Positions 49,218 through 63,341 of a DNA stretch of 64,000 nucleotides are shown one piece after another. Source of the DNA: Drosophila pseudoobscura (lineage: Eukaryota; Arthropoda; Insecta; Diptera; Drosophilidae); assembly GCF_009870125.1 (NCBI RefSeq), contig NC_046681.1, forward strand, positions 4,278,001 to 4,342,000, in the 5' to 3' direction. Below the pieces are notes generated by a model. That model saw only the letters and a list, made by a program, of their open reading frames with translations. It was not told where the DNA came from and made no database searches. Every line of letters begins with the position of its first letter. The stretch's first letter is position 1. A program made the translations under genes and the position numbers.

Positions 49218-50900
49218 CTGAAACGAAACGAACAGAGGAGACCCTGTTAGAAAATCTGGCCACTCTGCAGAGTCTACAAAAAGTCGCAAATGTCAACCAC
49301 CTGTCCGAGCTCCACTAATTCAATTAGCTCACATGCTCGTGGGGGGTTCGTGAAGGGGAGCTGTGGCAGGGCGAGATGTTTTGTGGAAGAAGCAAGGTGT
49401 ATTCTCAGGGAAAGGTACTTAATGGTGGTGACAGCCCGGCCACCCATCCAGCCAGCGACGGCGACGCCAGCGTTTTCACCACAATCAGCTGTGAATGGCC
49501 TATGCCAGTGTGTGTCTGTGGTGAGAGATCAACAAGTGCCTGCGCGCGCACATTCTCTCATTTGTACTACTTTCTCTTAGTTACACTAACACATGCTCTC
49601 TCTTAACATACAGTGTGTTCTGTTCTATTCTAAGATTCAATAAGTTCGGGCCACCAATAAGCAAAGAATTAACTTATTATTAATAAATGTTTGTTACGAG
49701 TTCCACAAGTGCTAGGAACTATTAGCGGAGAAATAATCACGATTCAAGTTTTGAATCAACATTTATTTTGAAAAAGAGGTAATTGCTTAAGAGATATTTT
49801 TTTTGATACCAAAATCAGTAATGGATATTTCCAATCATAAAATAACATGATTAAATAACAATTCTTAAGTACTTTGGTACTGAAATACTGTTATATGTAC
49901 TATAGCACATCTCAATCAAATTACTTTCTTAAGGAGAGTTACTTGATCTCTCAAAATAAAACAATCACTTTGGGTGAATCGCCTCATTCATCTAATAAGC
50001 AAAACTGTTCCTCCAATCTAATCTGCCATTTGCTGAGAATCACTTCCGTCGAATGATATCAATCATGAAAAATAAAAATACATAATAATTAAAATAGGTT
50101 ACAATGGGGCACTCATTGGCCTAGATTTTCTTCAAGTGTAAGTTCAGCAATTATTATAAACATTTGATGGATTGGGGGCCTGCGCATGACTGCACTATAC
50201 TATGTGATCTCTCTCTTGCTCTCCATTTGTACGGGAGGGGCGCTCTTGTTGGGGAATTGATGGTGCGACCGCTGCCGGCGGCGCTGCTTCGCCATTTTCA
50301 TTTCACTTCTGTCGCCGACGCGACGTTGCCTTTGACACAGTTATTCCGCCCCGCACATGCACACGCACCCTCGAAAACGTTTGTCGTCCGTTTCTAGTGG
50401 GAAATGGATGATACCTCTCCGGGTTTTATTGCGTTCTGGAATTGTTCAATTAATTTGGCCACATCGCTTGGTGTGCGGCCGTACTCGTACATATCTTGTT
50501 TGTCATTGTTTTAGATGGCTCTTATTATCTACGTCAAACAACAACACACATGGCACAGTTTTCAACTGGTGCTCTCTGGTGCGGCAACTACTTATCAGAC
50601 CACGTCCGCCTAGGAGCACAGTCGAATAAACGAATCAGCAAGTTACATACAAGTACAGCAGTGGTCTAAAGCGGGGTACTATACCCACGGATTTCCCAAC
50701 ATTATTCAAACGAGTGTAAAGTATTTTTCCATTGGGATCAATTTATATTTGTCGTGTTCCCATTCGAAGGCAAAAGACTCAAGTCATGCCCAACTTAGAG
50801 ATGAACAGCTGAAAAATCGGATTATTATTATATGAAGAATGAGCAACAACTCATGTCATGAATCCTGACTCAGGATAAACGGTGGAATGAATTAGCATTA
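49218..50900. other. stol upstream DNA before the transposon
   Basis: A stol intron starts to the left (minus-strand acceptor CAG at 49218-49220). No coding exon is seen. A TG/CTCTC-rich stretch lies at 49510-49620. The N-terminal signal peptide exon was searched for and not found. Confidence 0.5.
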
Positions 50901-50902
50901 TA

Positions 50903-52324
50903 CAGTACAGTCCTGTTATAACGAAACTCAAGGGACCGACGATTTTACGTCGTTATACCCGGAAGACGCTCTAACCGAAAGGAGAAAAAAACGAGGGGGA
51001 ACGTTGTGAGTTGCTGCGGACACCGCAACTCTACAGTTATACCCGATACTAAGTCAGTATGGCTCTCCTCCGGCAGACGCCGCTAATATTAAACGACACG
51101 ACAAAGAGTGCGTGCGAGAGAGACAGAAAATCAGTCTGAGCGTGACGTCACGCGCTGCGTAGCCACTGCAAATTGATTTGTTTCCTTTGGCTATAAAAAT
51201 GATCTGATCTGATTCAGATTCAGCAATCTGATAGATATGGTCGTTATCTATGATTCTGCGTTTTTAGTTTTCTCAAATCTGCAATATTGTGGATGCAACA
51301 GATTTTCGTCCTTTGTGTGGGCGGAAGGGGGTGGGGCGAAATTTTGAGATAAAGGTTTTATAGTGAGATCTAACAGAAGTGCGGATACCAAATTTGGTTA
51401 CTCTAGCTTTAATAGTCTCTGAGATTTGTGAATATCCCCAGATTTGCATCCTTTGCGGGGGCGGAAGGGGGTGTGGCGAAATTTTGAAACAAACTCGTCT
51501 CGGTCCGATATATTAGGAGTGTGGATACCAAATTTGGTTGCTCTAGCTTTTATAGTCTCTGAGATCTAGGCGCTAATGTTTTACTCTAAGCAGAGCCGCC
51601 TATGCTACGTGTGTGTTAGAGAGAGACAGGGCGAGAAAAAATGAAATTGTTTTCTTGATGCTGGCTATAATAGTAATACGATCTAATTCAGATTCTGCAG
51701 TCTAAAAGATATGGTCATTCTCTACGATTCTGCGTTTTTTGTTTTCTCGTATCTTTAAAATTGTGGATGCCACACATTTTCGCCCTTTGTGGGGGCGGAA
51801 GTGGGCGGGGCAAAGTTTTGAAATATTTTTGGAGCAGTGACATATCACAGAAGTCTGGATCCAAAACATCGTTGCTCTAGCTTTTATAGTCTTTGAGCAT
51901 TAGGCGCTGAAGGGGACGGACAGACGGACAGACGGACGGACGGACAGACAGACAGGGCTCAATCGACTCGGCTATTGATGCTGATCAAGAATATATATAC
52001 TTTATAGGGTCGGAAACGATTCCTTCTGGACGTTACACACATCCACTTTTACCACAAATCTAATATACCCCAATACTCATTTTGAGTATCGGGTATAATT
52101 AGTTTTTCTTTATTTTATGGTTGCCATATTCGTAATAGGTTTTTAAATAGAACAAATTAATTTTGTAACAAAAAAAAAAAAACAAGCTGTTTGTCGCTTA
52201 AAGCGGAGTACTAAGTGAAGGCCCTTTCATATAAGTTTGTATAGGGACCAACCAAGTCATCGAATATTCGTCGCTATGTCCGGACGGACGCTATAAGCAG
52301 AGTCGTTATAACCGGACTCTACTG
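50903..52324. mobile_element. pogo-like inverted-repeat element carrying a nested insertion
   Basis: Both ends start CAGTA-AGTCC-GTTATAACGA when read inward; 20 of the first 22 bases agree. They are flanked by TA on each side (50901-50902 and 52325-52326), as expected for TA target duplication of the pogo/Tigger type. Subterminal sequences (AGGGACC, CGTCG, GACGCT) recur at both ends. No transposase frame is present, so this is a non-autonomous element. About 1.1 kb of it is a second, inserted element. Confidence 0.7.
50985..52105 (+). mobile_element. SGM/INE-1-like (Helentron-related) element
   Basis: A 14-bp inverted pair, TTATACCCGATACT at 51037-51050 and its exact reverse complement at 52085-52098, lies inside the element. 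Internal near-repeats share GGGGCGGAAG and ACCAAATTTGGTTGCTCTAG. A GACA/GACGGACA tract at 51915-51960 is followed by the typical right end (CGACTCGGCTATTGATGCTG, then GGTCGGAAACGATTCCTTCT). This layout is that of INE-1/DINE-1 and the obscura-group SGM repeats. The left boundary near 50985 is set from the matching copies at 35617-35827 and 27083-27156. Confidence 0.75.
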
Positions 52325-52355
52325 TATAAATCATAAGTTTACACATACGAAGACT

Positions 52356-52369
52356 GAGTATCGGGTATA
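52356..52369 (+). mobile_element. Short stub of the SGM/INE-1-like right end
   Basis: GAGTATCGGGTATA repeats the terminal sequence at 52084-52097, just outside the pogo-like element. It is too short to size. Confidence 0.3.
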
Positions 52370-55300
52370 CACGTAGAGCCGCGGCCCTTGCCTCATCTCT
52401 CAACGTACAAATTCGGTTTAATTGAATTGCAGTGAGATATATGGTCCGAAATATTCGAATTTATAATGCTTTGAAATGATATGATCAGAAAGAGTTACGG
52501 AAATCCCTAGACGAAGCTTCCACTGGGAGGAGCGTATTAGTAGTATTGTGTCCTACTAAAGAGATTTCACTGCTGATGGAATTATATTGTGGGCAGGTCG
52601 GATAGCAAAACGTGCGCATTTTCTTTTTGCGGCATTGCCAAACACATTTTTAACATTGTTTTACATTTTAGATTGATTTTTTATTACTGCTCCCTAGCGG
52701 TACAGATGGCCATATTCTATTAATGTTGGCATTGCGGCAAAAGCCCCGCCTCTCCTTTAAATATTCTGTGTAATGGAAACATTAAATCTTTTTGGGTTCT
52801 CTCTCCTTCTCCAGGCCATCATTTTGTGGCTATTAAGTTGCGCTAATTTGGTTCGAAAAACTAATTTTTTTGCCCATAAATATTTGATTATTAATGCGCC
52901 TTTGATGTAGGCTGCTAATTGGACTTTTACTTAATTCTAAATTGAGTGGCCTTGCGACAGTTTTATGAGTCAGTCGCTTAGCTGTTTGCCGATCTTTGTT
53001 GAGTTTTTTCTTTCTCGATTGTGCTCTAAGGAAATTCACATAAATACAAATATATATTCGATATCAAATATAATAACTGAACATTTATTTATAATTTTCT
53101 GTTGAATGTTTGCTCAATAATTTTGCATAAGCGTGATTCTTTGACGTACATATATACATATGTACTCTTAAAAAAGTAATACTCCAACCATCTGCTATAT
53201 AAAACTTTTGGACTTTTGGAAAATACCATACAAATAGGAATGTCTATTAATAAACGATTAAATTGAAAAGCGTAGATGTAAAATGTCGGAGAGAAAGGGA
53301 GAGACGTTATTGCTGGATTCATTGAAGTCTTAAAAGTAAACAGTTTCACGCTTTAGGAGTGTTCGAGTTACAGAAAACTGAACAAATAATAAACATTTCA
53401 TTGAGCACCCCTTTTCCTATAAGGTATACCTGAAAAGTACGTAAATTTGACAAATTTCATTAACTACGTTTTAGTGTTCGGTAGTCCTTTAGGTCCTACT
53501 GTGCAAATACCCACTACTATCCCCACTTACTAGATTCTAAAAGTTAAATACAAAATAATGCTCTTCTTTATCATATTCTATTAACTTGCATAATTGGATT
53601 TTGGAATCAATGTGCATACAACTTGTATTTTATTCAATGTGTGTACATATTTTCTTTATTTAATTAAAATTATGAAGTTATTACGAACATTTGCCATGGG
53701 AGCAAAAAAAACAAATAATCCTACAAAAATGTCCAGCCAAGCCGTCTAGTTACTTAAATTAATTGCAGAACTTTCGGCATGATGTTTAGCGGTCCCAACA
53801 AATGTCCAATAAAATATTCATTAGCCGTAAATAGGCGTCGCTGGTTCTACAGCTCTACCGTTCTACCTGTTTGCGTCGTTCCCCAAGTCAGCATGTCAGA
53901 CAAATAATTTCTTTATGTGACTTTATGAAAAGTTGGGGCCCAAAACAAAATGCGAAGCGTCTCGACCCCCAAGCAGCCATCTCGGCGACCCAAAGTGAGA
54001 CGGAGGGAATGAGTAGAAGTGGGAAAAAATGCTGACGCACACATTCACGGAGAATGAAGAAAAAAAATGCTCGAAACAAAAGACAAAATGCTTAAACACG
54101 CAATGCGAAATGACCGAATGAAGGTGCGTGGGGTTCGACTCTAAAAATACCCCGTGGGAAATCTAGTGGTCATAAAACTGAAAAGTCATGAAGCAAAGAT
54201 GTGATTAAATATTTATTTGCCATTTGTTAGGACTTCCATCAAAATTCATGTTGGAATTGCAGGTTGCGGAAGTCCATGAAGGCTTTGACGTAAGGCTTTG
54301 GTTATTGTTATTTGATTTTTTTTTTCACAGCTCAGTTTGCTACAAAACTAATTAACTCACAAGAGACTTAAAACTTAAGTTCGATCACAAGCCATCGAGG
54401 AAATGTTGCACATACATATCATTTTGGTAGATTGCCAAAGGATGCCGTTTCGGGAATAAATATCTGAGTGAATGTTTTAGCGATTGGAGCTGAAGATTCA
54501 CTACAAGTAAACAGTATTTTCTTTAAAAAAATGTCTGGATAAGAAAAGTCTAAATGTGTGTATGTGCTTATATCCATAGAGCGTTGGATGTTTAAGACTC
54601 AAACTGAATGATGTTCACACATGAATTGAATGCATTAAACAATCAATATATTTCCATTGAATCCTAAATCCTATAAAGTCAATAGTCAATCATGAAGTGA
54701 ATGCTAATTTCAATGTTAGACTAATTTTAATGTAGGTTGCAATGAAAGCCCGAAATAATTTGAAGTAAAAGCCAATTGCCATGAACTATATAATCAGTTG
54801 ACAGGAAACAGTTGCAAATACTGAGTTTTGAGATAAGCGGATTTTATATCAATTAAAGTCCGTTGAAAGCGGACGACAATAGACCGTGAACCGTGAGATT
54901 TTACTCTAGCATTGACCAGGATTTTGTCTGTTGCTGTCTAATTTATGTAAAATTACTCAGCGGTTTAAGGTACAAGGTACATTATTGTGAAATTGATGAG
55001 AAAATAATCTGTGAAAATAAGCTGATAATATTCGATATACGGGCACCCACAGCCCAGCCCAATAAGCCCACTTAATGCCTACAGGGAATTTCCGTGAAGA
55101 AGGAGCACGAGGGAACTGGCGGCTGCCAAACAAAATTAGCATAAAATGTACGAAAAATTAACGAGCGACATCGAAAACGAGACGAAGACGGCCACAGGGA
55201 CCGGCAGGGGCAGGAGCACGAGTACGAGCAGGAGTAGGGCTGTAAGGGGAATACGAGCAACATCAGTGACAGAGACGATGATGATAGGAACACGCCCCTT

Positions 55301-58300
55301 AATTGACTTGTTTTCAAGAGCCCCTACAAGGGATACGCGCGGGTATGCGTGTCGAACATGTCGAACTGCTCGTTCGAGTATCTATGCCGGCCAGGACAGC
55401 CCCCTTTTGAGGGAAAACTTACGCTTCATCTGCAGCCGAGGCCTGCACCAAGATGGACGAGGATGAGGTGGAACCGCCGCCATACGGCGTCACTGGCGGC
55501 CCGCAAATCAGCAACAACAACAGCGGTTGGGAGACGAGAAATGCGGTCAAAATGACAGCAAAATGTGTCATCAACTTTTCGCATAAACCAAACATTTTTC
55601 TCGCATTTTCCTTGTTGTTGCGCTACGACGATTCTTGCTGGGATTGGGATTGGGTATGGATCTGGACACTATGGCATCGACAGGGCGCTCCTCGCAACCG
55701 CACCGCACCGCACTTTAAGCAGAGCAGAGCGAGAACCCCTCAAAATTGATATACAATTTTGGGTGGAGTCGCAGCGCTGACAGCGACAGCGACGCCAGCA
55801 GCGACGGGATTTTCTTTCTTGGTTTTATTTTCGCTCTATATTTTCACCACAAACCGAACGACCGACGACACACTGGGCGTATGCGTAATGCAAATAATAA
55901 TAACAATAACCGTGGTTATTGCGTACACCCGTAGGCCACGTAAACACTGCAGAAAATATAACTTTTAATTTCTGCTCGGCAAGGTGGACAAGATGTGATT
56001 CTCGTAATTTATTTTCGTATTTTAGTTTTCTTCAGCTGTGCGTAGAAATTTTCTATATATAAACGCTTGCTCTTAGTGCGGGGCTCCGAACGCTTTTTGA
56101 TTACACATATGGAGCACACTGTCAGTGCCTGCGTGTGTATGGGTGTGTACGTGTGAACGGGTGTGTGTGTGTGTGGGGCCCGAGTCGGAGGCTTCCGGGT
56201 ATTCCGAGCCACGAACCGCCGACGTTGAAGAGCTGCGAATGACTGAAAATGTGGAAATTCCTTGTGAAAGCGAGAAGCGTAAAATCTCTTTTTGGTCTCT
56301 CTTCTGTGTGGCGCTCTTTGGTGTCCTATTTTTAGTCGCTCTCCTCGGTCGCTCGACCGCTCGACCGTTCTGCCGTGTTTACATTTTGCCGCCGCCCGCT
56401 TTTCCGGAACAGCTGTTCCCGTTGGCTTTTCCTTTATCTATTGATTTTGCCACGAGGGAATTCGTCGAATTTTCCTCGCGTTCCCTTTTGTGCCGCATAT
56501 TCACAACAGAGAGAAGGAGCGCCTTTCCCCGTTTCTTATTTTTGTAAGAGATATCTGTGGAAGAGAATTGCAAGAGTCTCATGTGGCTGAGTTTTGACAA
56601 TTGTTCGGAATTGTGCTTGGAAATATCATTAATCATTACTCAGATGACTGTCGAAATTTTTCTTTTATGGTTATATTGTTTATAAGTATACATATATATG
56701 GAAGTAGTCATTCCGTTAATGGTTGAGAAATCCCTCTAAAAAAGATCCAGCTGTGGGACTCGATCAGAAGATTGATCAGAAGTCTATTATATTATTGGCT
56801 CACATCTGACCAAACTTATTGGTATTGGTTACGAATTTTTCAGCTTCTAGGAAATTTGTCTACCAAATATAAACAAGTGTTCGCTTTTTGGGATTATTTT
56901 AACATGTGTGTGAATTATAATGAAATAATTGTTTTCGATCCATCGACACTTATTTATGAAGAAATGGTACTTACTGAGCTTTATCTGAAAATTGTAGTTT
57001 TTTTTTATATTTATTTATTTTAGTTAAATAGTATATATGTCCATGTGTCATAGATAACGATTAAAATAAACGTGTGTGCCATTCAGGTGTCGAAAAATAA
57101 ACACCGCCAATACTCGTATACGCCGTTGTTTCGCTAAAATTATTTTATAAATTCTTAAAGCTTTGGAACAAAATCTTCCTTTTGGTCAAATTAAAATACA
57201 CTTATATTTCACAAAAAGTATTTCTCTGGCGTGGCTTGTGAGCAGTGGGTGACAGAAAACTGGGTTAGGGGGCGAGGTTTTAGGTTTAGGACATGAACTG
57301 CATATCAAAGGTTGATCCTTTAAAAGTCACTATGCCCCATCAATACGAAATTGACTTTCCATTCAAGGTAATCATATTTCGAGGCTAATATAGTACGTCC
57401 CTGGATGCTGACGTAATTGCTCTCTGCCACATCCATATGCCGCCTGAATATTTCATGTGCTGCAAACAGACTGTGGGGGACTATCGTCTCGACATAATCC
57501 CGGTTCAGACATTCTGCGTGCGTTTAGCAAGAAAATCCAATTTCAGTGGGCGAAACCCGAAACAAAAGCCCCAACCATTTTCCGCATACGCACACACACG
57601 AATATACGTGGAACAGGACGACAAAGTTCAAGTGCGCCTACCGCACATCGGTAGTGGGGCCGACAAACTCACGCCTGCTACCAGGACACCAGGACATCAA
57701 GGACGTGCAGGAAACCAAGTATCATCACACATATGTATAGCCTCATAGTCGCTCTGATGGCTATGAGGAGCCAGAGTCCTACCCAGAGCCACAAGAGGAG
57801 ATGCCTGCCAGCCCTCGCCAGCTTTGCCATGCCATGATGATGATGACAACGCACTTAGTCAAATTTTTAATGAACTCAACAACGTTTTACTTTTACAAAA
57901 AAGAAAAAATATAAAGTAAGGGGCAAAAGTCGGGTATTTCGACTATAATATACCGGCTACGTAAATTCATTCGGAATCATTATAGAAATTAGAGCTGCAG
58001 CAGCAGCAAAAAAAATAAGGGGAAGGGGATGGGAACAGATTGCGGTCTATAATTAAACTTAAAATAATTAGCTTTCTATAGCTTGTCTCTCCATCTACTT
58101 GGCTAGTGATCTGAAAGGGAATTACAAGTGGCTTGTGAATTGGGCTTAACTCAATATGAACACAGAATACCCTACACGTACCCTACAAGAACGAGGTATA
58201 ACAACTAGAGGAGCACATGATGAAGGACACTCTTGAAGTGCAATTGCCTGCAGTTGTCTGCACTGACAAAGGGACGAGCGAAAAAAGTTCTCAGCGGCAT

Positions 58301-60703
58301 TTCAGGTTTGCTTGTCATACTGCAGGTAGGTTAAATGATGAGCACACTTTCGAGGGCAGCCAACCCAACCCACTGTGGCCACAGTTCCAGCACCAGCAGC
58401 AGCAACACCACCAGCACTACTTACTGCGGGGCATGATAATGCTCATAATTGTGGCAGCTGTAGCACACATATTTTCCGGATGAGAAGGAAAGATGGGGAC
58501 CCGTGTGTGTTCTCTACGCGAGTGTCACGTACCACAACTGTTTGGGTCCCCACCTTTTAGGCGGTTAATGTGTGCGGAAAGCCAGTCAGCGAAATACCGC
58601 AAAATGCTGGAAAAGCGCATTTCATTTGCATGAAATTATGAGCAGCCGAAATCTGTGTCATATTCTCCAGCGCTGCTGACGCTACGCGTACGTTGGAAGC
58701 CTCGAGAAGTGCCTGCAAAGGAGAAGTGCCTCTCCACCACTCATGGAAAACTTAGTTCTATTAAAGATACATAGATAGACAAGGAGAAAATACTAATCGA
58801 GTCGAGCGCTGCTCGAGTGGAGCATATAATAAACTTTTTGCAATTGGAAACTTTTTCGCCAGTCCTTCGGAATGAGGAGGCGAAGACCCCTGAGGGCAAT
58901 TGCTTTGACAATATTTCGCAACATCAACTTTCATTTTCCTTTCATTTTTCGATTCTTTTCTCTTTCATTTCTTTTCTCCTTTTGCTTCCAATAAAAAACA
59001 GAGAATTGATAATCAAGAAAGTGATATAAAAGGAAAGCGAAAACAAGAAAAATAGGAAGGAGAAGGCACCTCAATCATTGAATTGGGACAGGGTGCTCGA
59101 GTGACAGTTTTACTTGGTTCGACCAGAAGGCGGTTGGGGTCATTTTCAAGAAGTTAATAAAGTTCTCGTTAATTGCTATCGTTCTGCCGGCATTCGTTGA
59201 TTGATCCATACAGGAAAATTACCTAACCTAATAATCTTTATAGCACCCTGTGTGGTCCAATGCCCATCAATTCTTGGGCACCGTACCTCTTTTTTTTGTT
59301 GTTTTCGCCGCCGCTGCTCTTGACTACGGTCACCAGTGCAACACCAACAGCAGGAGAAAGAAGGCAGAAATAAAAAAAAAAAAAAAAAATAAAAATAAGT
59401 AAGGAAAAATAGGTTGACACCAGTGTCAGTTGTCATTTCCATTTTGCTGTTTGGATTGGCGCCAATTGCGCGAGCATTTTTCCTTTCCTTTTTTGGTTTT
59501 CGGCAGAGCCCTTATGAATGTTTTACATGTTTATTGGATTGTTTTTTATACAGTATCGCAAAGTATAAATATTATCGCAACGAAAACTATGCCTGAATGG
59601 AGCTAAAATCATACTTACATAACGATCGATTTATTTAATTTATTCAATTAAATTGAATATACAATTGTTTTTATTCTAGAGACGTGTTTAGATACATTTT
59701 ACATTAATTTCCGAATTGATCCATTTTTCTACACTTTAAGCTAATAAAATAGAATACAACTTGGAAAATATTATACAGTATGCTCAATTCCGTCAGAGAT
59801 ACGAATACGAGTATGTATAAAGTAAAGCCATTTTCAGAGAATTGAGGGTCTTGAATAATACATTTGGGAATTTTCTAAATGCGTTCAAATTGTGTAGCAT
59901 ACATTTCAGAGATGGGCTTAAAGCTGTATCCACCCTGGCCAGGGTTCGTGCCTCGTTTTTCTCCTGTGTTCTCCCATTCAGCCTTGTTTTTCACGGTTGG
60001 CTGGCCACGTTTTATAGTCCAATAGCGCATCAGCATCATTTCATTTTGACCGCAAGTCCTCTACCCAAAATTGTCCACGTACGTGAGGCAGTATCCAGAC
60101 GAGTATGTTTGTGCCCAGTGAGCGGAAATAACCGGCACCCCGAGCGTGTTAAGAGTTCGAACAAGTTAAAATGTTTCAAAATAATCTATAATGTAGTTGT
60201 CGTGTTCGCCAGTTGCCCGTCATCCATCCTTTGTCCTCTGTCCGGAGTGCTGTGCTGCATCCAGCGTTGTTTTGGCAGAGTTGAACAAATGAGAGCGTTA
60301 AAAGGGCTTAAACAGCTTTAGCGTGGTTTACTTAAGAGCTTATTCGAATTTTGGTTTTGATTTAATTACTGGAGGGCTCATTTGAATTTTGGTTTTCGTT
60401 TAATTGCATATCAATTACGCTGAGCGTGCTAAAAGCCCAATGAACACGCATTATCGGGCCAAACAGAAGCAAAAACAAAAACGCCAGTAAGTCCATTAAT
60501 TACGCTCGGACGCTACCGAGACGGCGCTGTTACGTTGCCGTTACCCTGTTACTGTTAACTGCGAGTCGAGTGTCAAAGTCGTTCTGGCCGGAAAGTGAAC
60601 GTATGTATAGTGCCATAATTTATGAACTTGCACCCGTTTCATGGGATCTGCTCTTGTTTCTCTGTGAGTTATGGCCCTTGTACGTGTCGAGGACCTTTTC
60701 TCT

Positions 60704-60745
60704 TCTCTCCACTCTCCACTCTCCACTCTCCACTCCCCACTCCCC
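60704..60745. repeat. Minisatellite, 7-bp unit CTCTCCA
   Basis: About five tandem copies of CTCTCCA/CTCCCCA in non-coding DNA. Confidence 0.8.
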
Positions 60746-63296
60746 GATGGACAATGACAGCAAAACTGACATATTTGTTTGGGATCTCCTCTCTTTATAC
60801 ATAAATTTGTCGCCTTAATGTCAGATTACACAATACAGTACCGAAAACTTGCGAGTTGTTACGTATGCAGCCGGATTTCAATTAATTTATACACACATTC
60901 TGCTAATTAGTATTTCGTAGTCATTATTTGCCCAAAATCACTGGCATGTGGCATTTGCGGCTTTCTCTGCCACACCAAACCGCTAATTAGTTCTGATTTA
61001 TTGCTTTCACTGCTGTCAGATAGACAGGAATCCGACTCTTCCATACATCATGAAAACATTCTGAAATAGCTCGTCAAAATATGAATTACCATTGGATTTT
61101 ATTATCAGTTGACTATGCTTTCGTCATCATTCATTATATCCTGATTAGGCGTCATCAGCCGCAAGAAATGTAATTTCGAAAATAGCCAGCATCATTAATA
61201 TAGGTGCTATGCAACCAGAATTATGTTCCTCTTTAGTCATTTAATTCCGAATATTTTCGTTGGAATACGTTTTTTGTCCCGTTTTTTTTTTACAGAGATT
61301 ATAATTGTAAATTTCTGTTTAAGGAGTTTCTCAGCTCGAACTTAAAGCCAAGCAAAGCTGTCGTTGTCCATTTCATAATATCAAAACAATTTAACGGAAT
61401 CCTTATCCGAAATTGCTTGGGCGGGCACACAGCTTTCATTGGATTTGTCCTGGAGAAACCGAAAATCTGTTTGTGACATTGTTTATGTGCCGGCTCAGCC
61501 GTTCTCAATGCGATTTGCTCCTTATAATGGCCAGAGTTCAGGCCTGGGCCGTTTTTCTTGGCAGCCCCGTTTTAATTAGGCGAGAGAGCTTTCGGGAGGA
61601 TTTGCCTTCCAATCCGCTTGCCTAATTCCCGGCCAGGCACTTTGCTTAATTTATCTTTTCAGTGGAAACTCTTGGTCCGGTCATGTTCAATTAATTTGCA
61701 GCGCCCTTGAAAGTCAGCGGAAATAAAAAGATTTCTAGAACGAGAAGCAATGAAGGGCAATGCGAAGGATCTCTGCAGGGCCCCAAGGGTTCTCACACCT
61801 AATGAGGTTTCCGAGCCTGCAAATTGTTTCGGTTTCGGGTATCGCTCAACTTTATGAAAGCGTTTCAACGCCTCTGAGCTATGAATAGAGCTGTGTTCAG
61901 GCAAATCGATAATTGCTTTTGTTGCACAGGAGATTCACGAGCTCAATTACGGTTAAATTAAATTCAATGAACCGCAAATTAGTCTTCGACTGGATATTTA
62001 ACTCAATCCAAGCATGGGGACTAAAGGCGATTTGCACACCCTAACGAGATATGACTCCCCCATTGTATGGTTACCTCGAGTTCCTTCTTCGTCCCTCATT
62101 TACGCAATACGAGGGTCTTTAATTAATTTCCTTTGACCTCGTCACACTGACATTCCGGGGACAAGACGTTGACACTCACAAGAGGAGCGGACTCCTAGAG
62201 GCATCCGGAGTATTTAACCTTGTTGCTCGTGACGATGACAGACAGCTGCAGAGGGACCAGTAGCTACCAGGAGAATCTTCTCCCTCCTCTCCTTACATTT
62301 CGCTCATCCATCGCATCCCGGCACTGGATCGGGCGTTGTTCCACTTGCCCACATTTTCGGAGGACACGTCCATTGTCTCGTTGACTGATGATGGGCGGCG
62401 TATGATTTATGAGACTCAGACGCTTCGCTTCGTCTTCCCACGACATGCGAAAAATCTATTCTGTTTTCTTTTTGCTAAAGTTTTGCCATCGAAAAAACGT
62501 TAACTGTAGTTGGCTTATAAACGGTACAGCAAAAAGGTTCTAGTTTTTTCTTCATAACAATCCATGTCAGCCGGTTATGCTAACGACTTGACCTTTAAAA
62601 TTTTGCTGGTACGAATATGTGGTGAATTCGGCTGAAAATGAATGGAATGTTTGATTAGTTTTGGATAGTTTTGGCTAGACTGTGTAAAAAATTGTGGGAA
62701 GTTTGCATAAGGTTAGAAAGGCTACTTTTCATATGACATATGATTCATATGACAGATGGAGGGGTAATGTGTGATCCGATGGGAATCGTAATTGGTAGGA
62801 AACCATTTTCGGTACCCGAATTCAATCAAGCTTCATTAAAAAAAAGTATTTTTAAAGGTGCCCAAGCCAAATAGAACCCCAAGTTAATTTTTCTATTGTC
62901 TTGCAAAAATGCCTTCTTAATTAGCTAACAGAAAAGCTCAGCGAATTTTTCTTTGTGCCTTTAACGAACATCTCAGTGAACTTCGGATAATGTCACATCC
63001 ATTGCTTCATTACACTAATGACTGACGGCAGGCGCCGATAGCAAAAGGGACACCTGACATTTTCACGGCGACAAAGACGACGACGACGCTCCCGAGAAAG
63101 CGAGAATCAGAGGCGAGGCCGACAAGTGTTGAGATTCCATTGCCATTGTGCACCTAATTAAAGTGTAAACAATGGAAGAAGGAGGCGGGGACTCCCCGAG
63201 CTGCATTCGACGGCGCACCGAAGGGATTCCTTTGATAAAAAGTGGCACCTTAGGCCATTCCAATTGTGGCCACAATGCGCTGACATCGACTTGGCT

Positions 63297-63341
63297 GGCA
63301 TTGGGCATTGGGCATTGGGCTATGGGCTATGGGCTATGGGG
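63297..63341. repeat. Minisatellite, 7-bp units GGGCATT and GGGCTAT
   Basis: Three copies of one 7-bp unit are followed by three of a variant (GGGCATT then GGGCTAT), which shows separate expansion of the variant. Confidence 0.8.

Noticed and set aside
50357-50629. 90-codon plus-strand frame near the left of the transposon
   Set aside because: No motif, no conservation evidence, and mixed composition typical of intron DNA.
54120-54160. GGTTCGACTC, reminiscent of a tRNA T-loop
   Set aside because: No matching acceptor stem, anticodon arm or B-box spacing around it.
59842-60321. 159-codon plus-strand frame in the gene-free right end
   Set aside because: Opens with GTG-like context and has scattered Cys and no domain; nothing supports splicing or a start. 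Probably chance.
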